Source of the DNA: Phorcus lineatus
Taxonomy: Eukaryota > Mollusca > Gastropoda > Trochida > Trochidae
Assembly (NCBI GenBank): GCA_921293015.1
Contig: OV121087.1
Span: 8,568,501 to 8,632,500, forward strand
DNA: 64,000 bases
Direction: 5' to 3'
In this document: in pieces, positions 62,555 to 64,000 of the stretch
Numbering within the stretch: the stretch's first letter is position 1
How the letters are laid out: every line of letters begins with the position of its first letter
Position numbers and translations under genes: made by a program
Notes under the pieces: generated by a model
The model's input: only the letters and a program-made list of their open reading frames with translations
Database searches by the model: none
What the model was told of the DNA's origin: nothing

Positions 62555-62605
62555 TGATGACTGGATGCGTCGCATTTCGACTTGTTTACAAGTCAACAGT
62601 GTGGA
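62555..62605 (-). ncRNA. Degenerate hammerhead-ribozyme-like motif
   Basis: On the minus strand, CTGTT is followed by a 7-bp stem (GACTTGT-AA-ACAAGTC), then GAAA, then a small stem ATGC-GAC-GCAT, then C. The outer ACTG/CAGT can pair as stem I. This layout follows the type I hammerhead order: stem I, CUGANGA, stem II, GAAA, short stem III, UH. The CUGANGA box is not intact (CTGTTGA overlaps stem II), so activity is doubtful. Minimal hammerheads with tiny stem III are known from Penelope-like elements and animal retrozymes. Confidence 0.35.
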
Positions 62606-62723
62606 GCTCTTACATCATGGCCAATATATAGGTACATAGCTAAACGCTGTAACAATGTGTAATATACTTAAGATTGATTAGCAAGTGATATGTGGTTAGC
62701 GTGAGTAGTGCACAATCCACTAT

Positions 62724-62960
62724 TTATGAGGGAAAAAGATTTGAGTCATTATAGTGGCATCTTCCTGGTCGGTCCCAGATGAATTGATCGATTGTTTCTA
62801 TTGCACAATTGACATTTCTCGTGTACATGTAATTTCTAGGAGTATATGATTTTATGCTTTTTGAAGAGTGTCTTTTTATGAAGTTGAATTTACTCCAAAA
62901 GCTATTTGTAAGGTTGTTTTGCGATGATGTCGATGAAGTATCATTACTTCTCTCTTTCAA
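62724..62960 (-). other. Short minus-strand frame downstream of the 171-codon frame
   Basis: 78 codons, S/N/K-rich at the start (SSTSSQNNLTNSFWSKFNF), no recognised domain. It may be a later part of the same gene or element as 63,071-63,545, separated by stops. Support is weak. Confidence 0.2.
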
Positions 62961-63070
62961 TTTTATACTATCGAGTGGTCCTTCGCGCTTGATAAACTTG
63001 TGTTAGATCGGTGAAGGCCCTCGGATGATGGTACGTCATCTGACTGGCTAAATACCTCTACAAGACTCAC

Positions 63071-63545
63071 CAGATTGTAGGTTATGATGTTGAATTTGTT
63101 CTATATCAATTGATGGGAGCCTTGTTCTGTTGTGTTTCTTCCAATCCTTGTGGACCCTGTTGTTTGGAAGCTTTTTTTGTCCTTTGTGTGATGTTTTCTT
63201 CTTTTTCTGCACATTAGAAGAGTTAGATGATGGCAGATTTATCAGCCAGTTCTCTCTTTTCATCCACAATTTCACACTTTTGTTTTCCTCCCTAATTGTA
63301 TCATTTTTCCATATTTCTAGAAGTCTATCTTGCAAATGTTCCGCTTCGCTGTCAATGCAGAAACCTGATATCAGTTCTGACATGAGTTCATCAATCTCTT
63401 TGTATTTTTCGGCACACTTGTCATGTTCCTTCAACAGATTGTGGTTTTCTATTTCAAGTAGACATGTTGAAAATTGTACCCTATATTCCTCAGATGAAAA
63501 TCCATTTCCCCTTTCCAAAAATTTATTTGGTATGTACGGGGTCGG
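63071..63545 (-). CDS. Possible exon or element ORF, unknown function
   Basis: The longest open stretch in the window is 171 codons on the minus strand (63,563-63,048). The first codon is GTG, not ATG, and a stop lies a few codons upstream, so a spliced exon is more likely. A good acceptor (CTTTTCCAACAG, AG at 63,547-63,546) and a consensus donor (CTG|GTGAGT at 63,070) bound 475 bp of open frame. The protein has an acidic, probably coiled-coil half (HDKCAEKYKEIDELMSELIS, then DRLLEIWKNDTIREE) and a basic half (VQKKKKTSHKGQKKLPNNR). No enzyme motif is visible. It lies upstream, on the same strand, of the hammerhead-like motif and TA tail. It could therefore be the N-terminal part of a Penelope-like element or an exon of a host gene. 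Confidence 0.4.
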
Positions 63546-63708
63546 CTGTTGGAAAAGCTCCACAATGTAATAAGGTTAAAGATTTTCACACAACAAAGGG
63601 TATAAATTACAATTATTCTTCACAAAAGTCAGATTTTGAATTTTATTTTAATATATAACAATGTGACGTGAATAACATGAATAAACTTATGTATTAATAT
63701 AAATGTTT

Positions 63709-63732
63709 GGGGGGGGGGGGGGGGGGGGGGGG
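63709..63732 (+). repeat. Poly-G tract, 24 bases
   Basis: An uninterrupted run of 24 G. Assembly length may be unreliable here. Possible quadruplex former. Confidence 0.9.
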
Positions 63733-64000
63733 AGGAATCAGGAATTTCACGCTCTCATTTTGTATAACTAGTTCTTGTTTCGAGAGCATTTCCACAGGAA
63801 AATGTCCTTGAAGGTTGAACTACTAGCATCAGTAGAAAAAGAAAATTAGGTTCCATTCATGTGTATACCAGTGTATATTATACGTTATGAAAAATCACGT
63901 ATGCATGGTTGGAAGCTAATTCAGCACTATCAGAAATTGAACGTAACTGATCATGAATACACCTTTACTAATGTTCATCGGTCTGACATTTTCAAAGTAA

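Noticed and set aside
63130-63570. 146-codon plus-strand ORF
   Set aside because: It is the complement of the minus-strand frame with splice-like ends. Its F/S/L-rich composition is what the antisense of a K/E-rich frame gives.

Overview
The window reads as anonymous, AT-rich animal nuclear DNA with no intact long protein gene. No run of codons exceeds about 170. The two SINE families, the decayed mariner and LINE pieces, and the minisatellites point to a metazoan. The SINE tail (TTAAAC-CCAACTCACCTCACC type) and the general repeat style make a mollusc or similar marine invertebrate the best guess, but this is inference only.

The dominant structure is an array of old segmental duplications in direct orientation, which I found by matching short conserved blocks by eye. 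I name the blocks M, A, B, C, D, E, F, G, S and U in their order. Copy 1 is about 2.4-7.3 kb, copy 2 about 7.4-13.1 kb, copy 3 about 13.6-19.5 kb (C to S), copy 4 about 32.6-36.5 kb, and copy 5 about 37.1-46.3 kb, followed by U at 48.7 kb. Lone M or F blocks lie near 20.8 and 24.7-25.6 kb. A separate duplicated pair lies at 50.5-51.8 and 60.6-62.1 kb. The copies are heavily diverged and are interrupted by later insertions: SINEs, mariner remnants, a 41-bp minisatellite of about 28 copies, and tandem repeats with 45-, 110-, 44-, 80- and 104-bp units.

The most interesting coding signal is in copy 1. A TATAAAAG box, an ATG, a consensus splice donor, a consensus acceptor and 60 open codons make a possible two-exon gene for a 63-residue protein. 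The paralogous blocks in copies 2, 4 and 5 keep parts of the same exon but carry stops or frameshifts, so the array may be a gene family that is mostly pseudogenes. Block C on the plus strand and block M on the minus strand also keep hydrophobic reading frames across copies.

Mobile DNA includes a tRNA-derived SINE family (2.5, 20.1, 27.8 and 49.2 kb) and a second SINE-like family (29.3, 38.9, 52.8, 60.4 and 61.3 kb) that ends in nearly the same 3' tail. Several copies have visible target-site duplications. Two mariner transposase pseudogenes, one LINE C-terminal remnant, one CCHC zinc-knuckle fragment and several inverted-repeat elements complete the set. Near the right end, a minus-strand stretch with a (TA)n end and a hammerhead-ribozyme-like fold lies downstream of the longest open reading frame, which could be part of a Penelope-like retroelement or an exon of an unknown gene.
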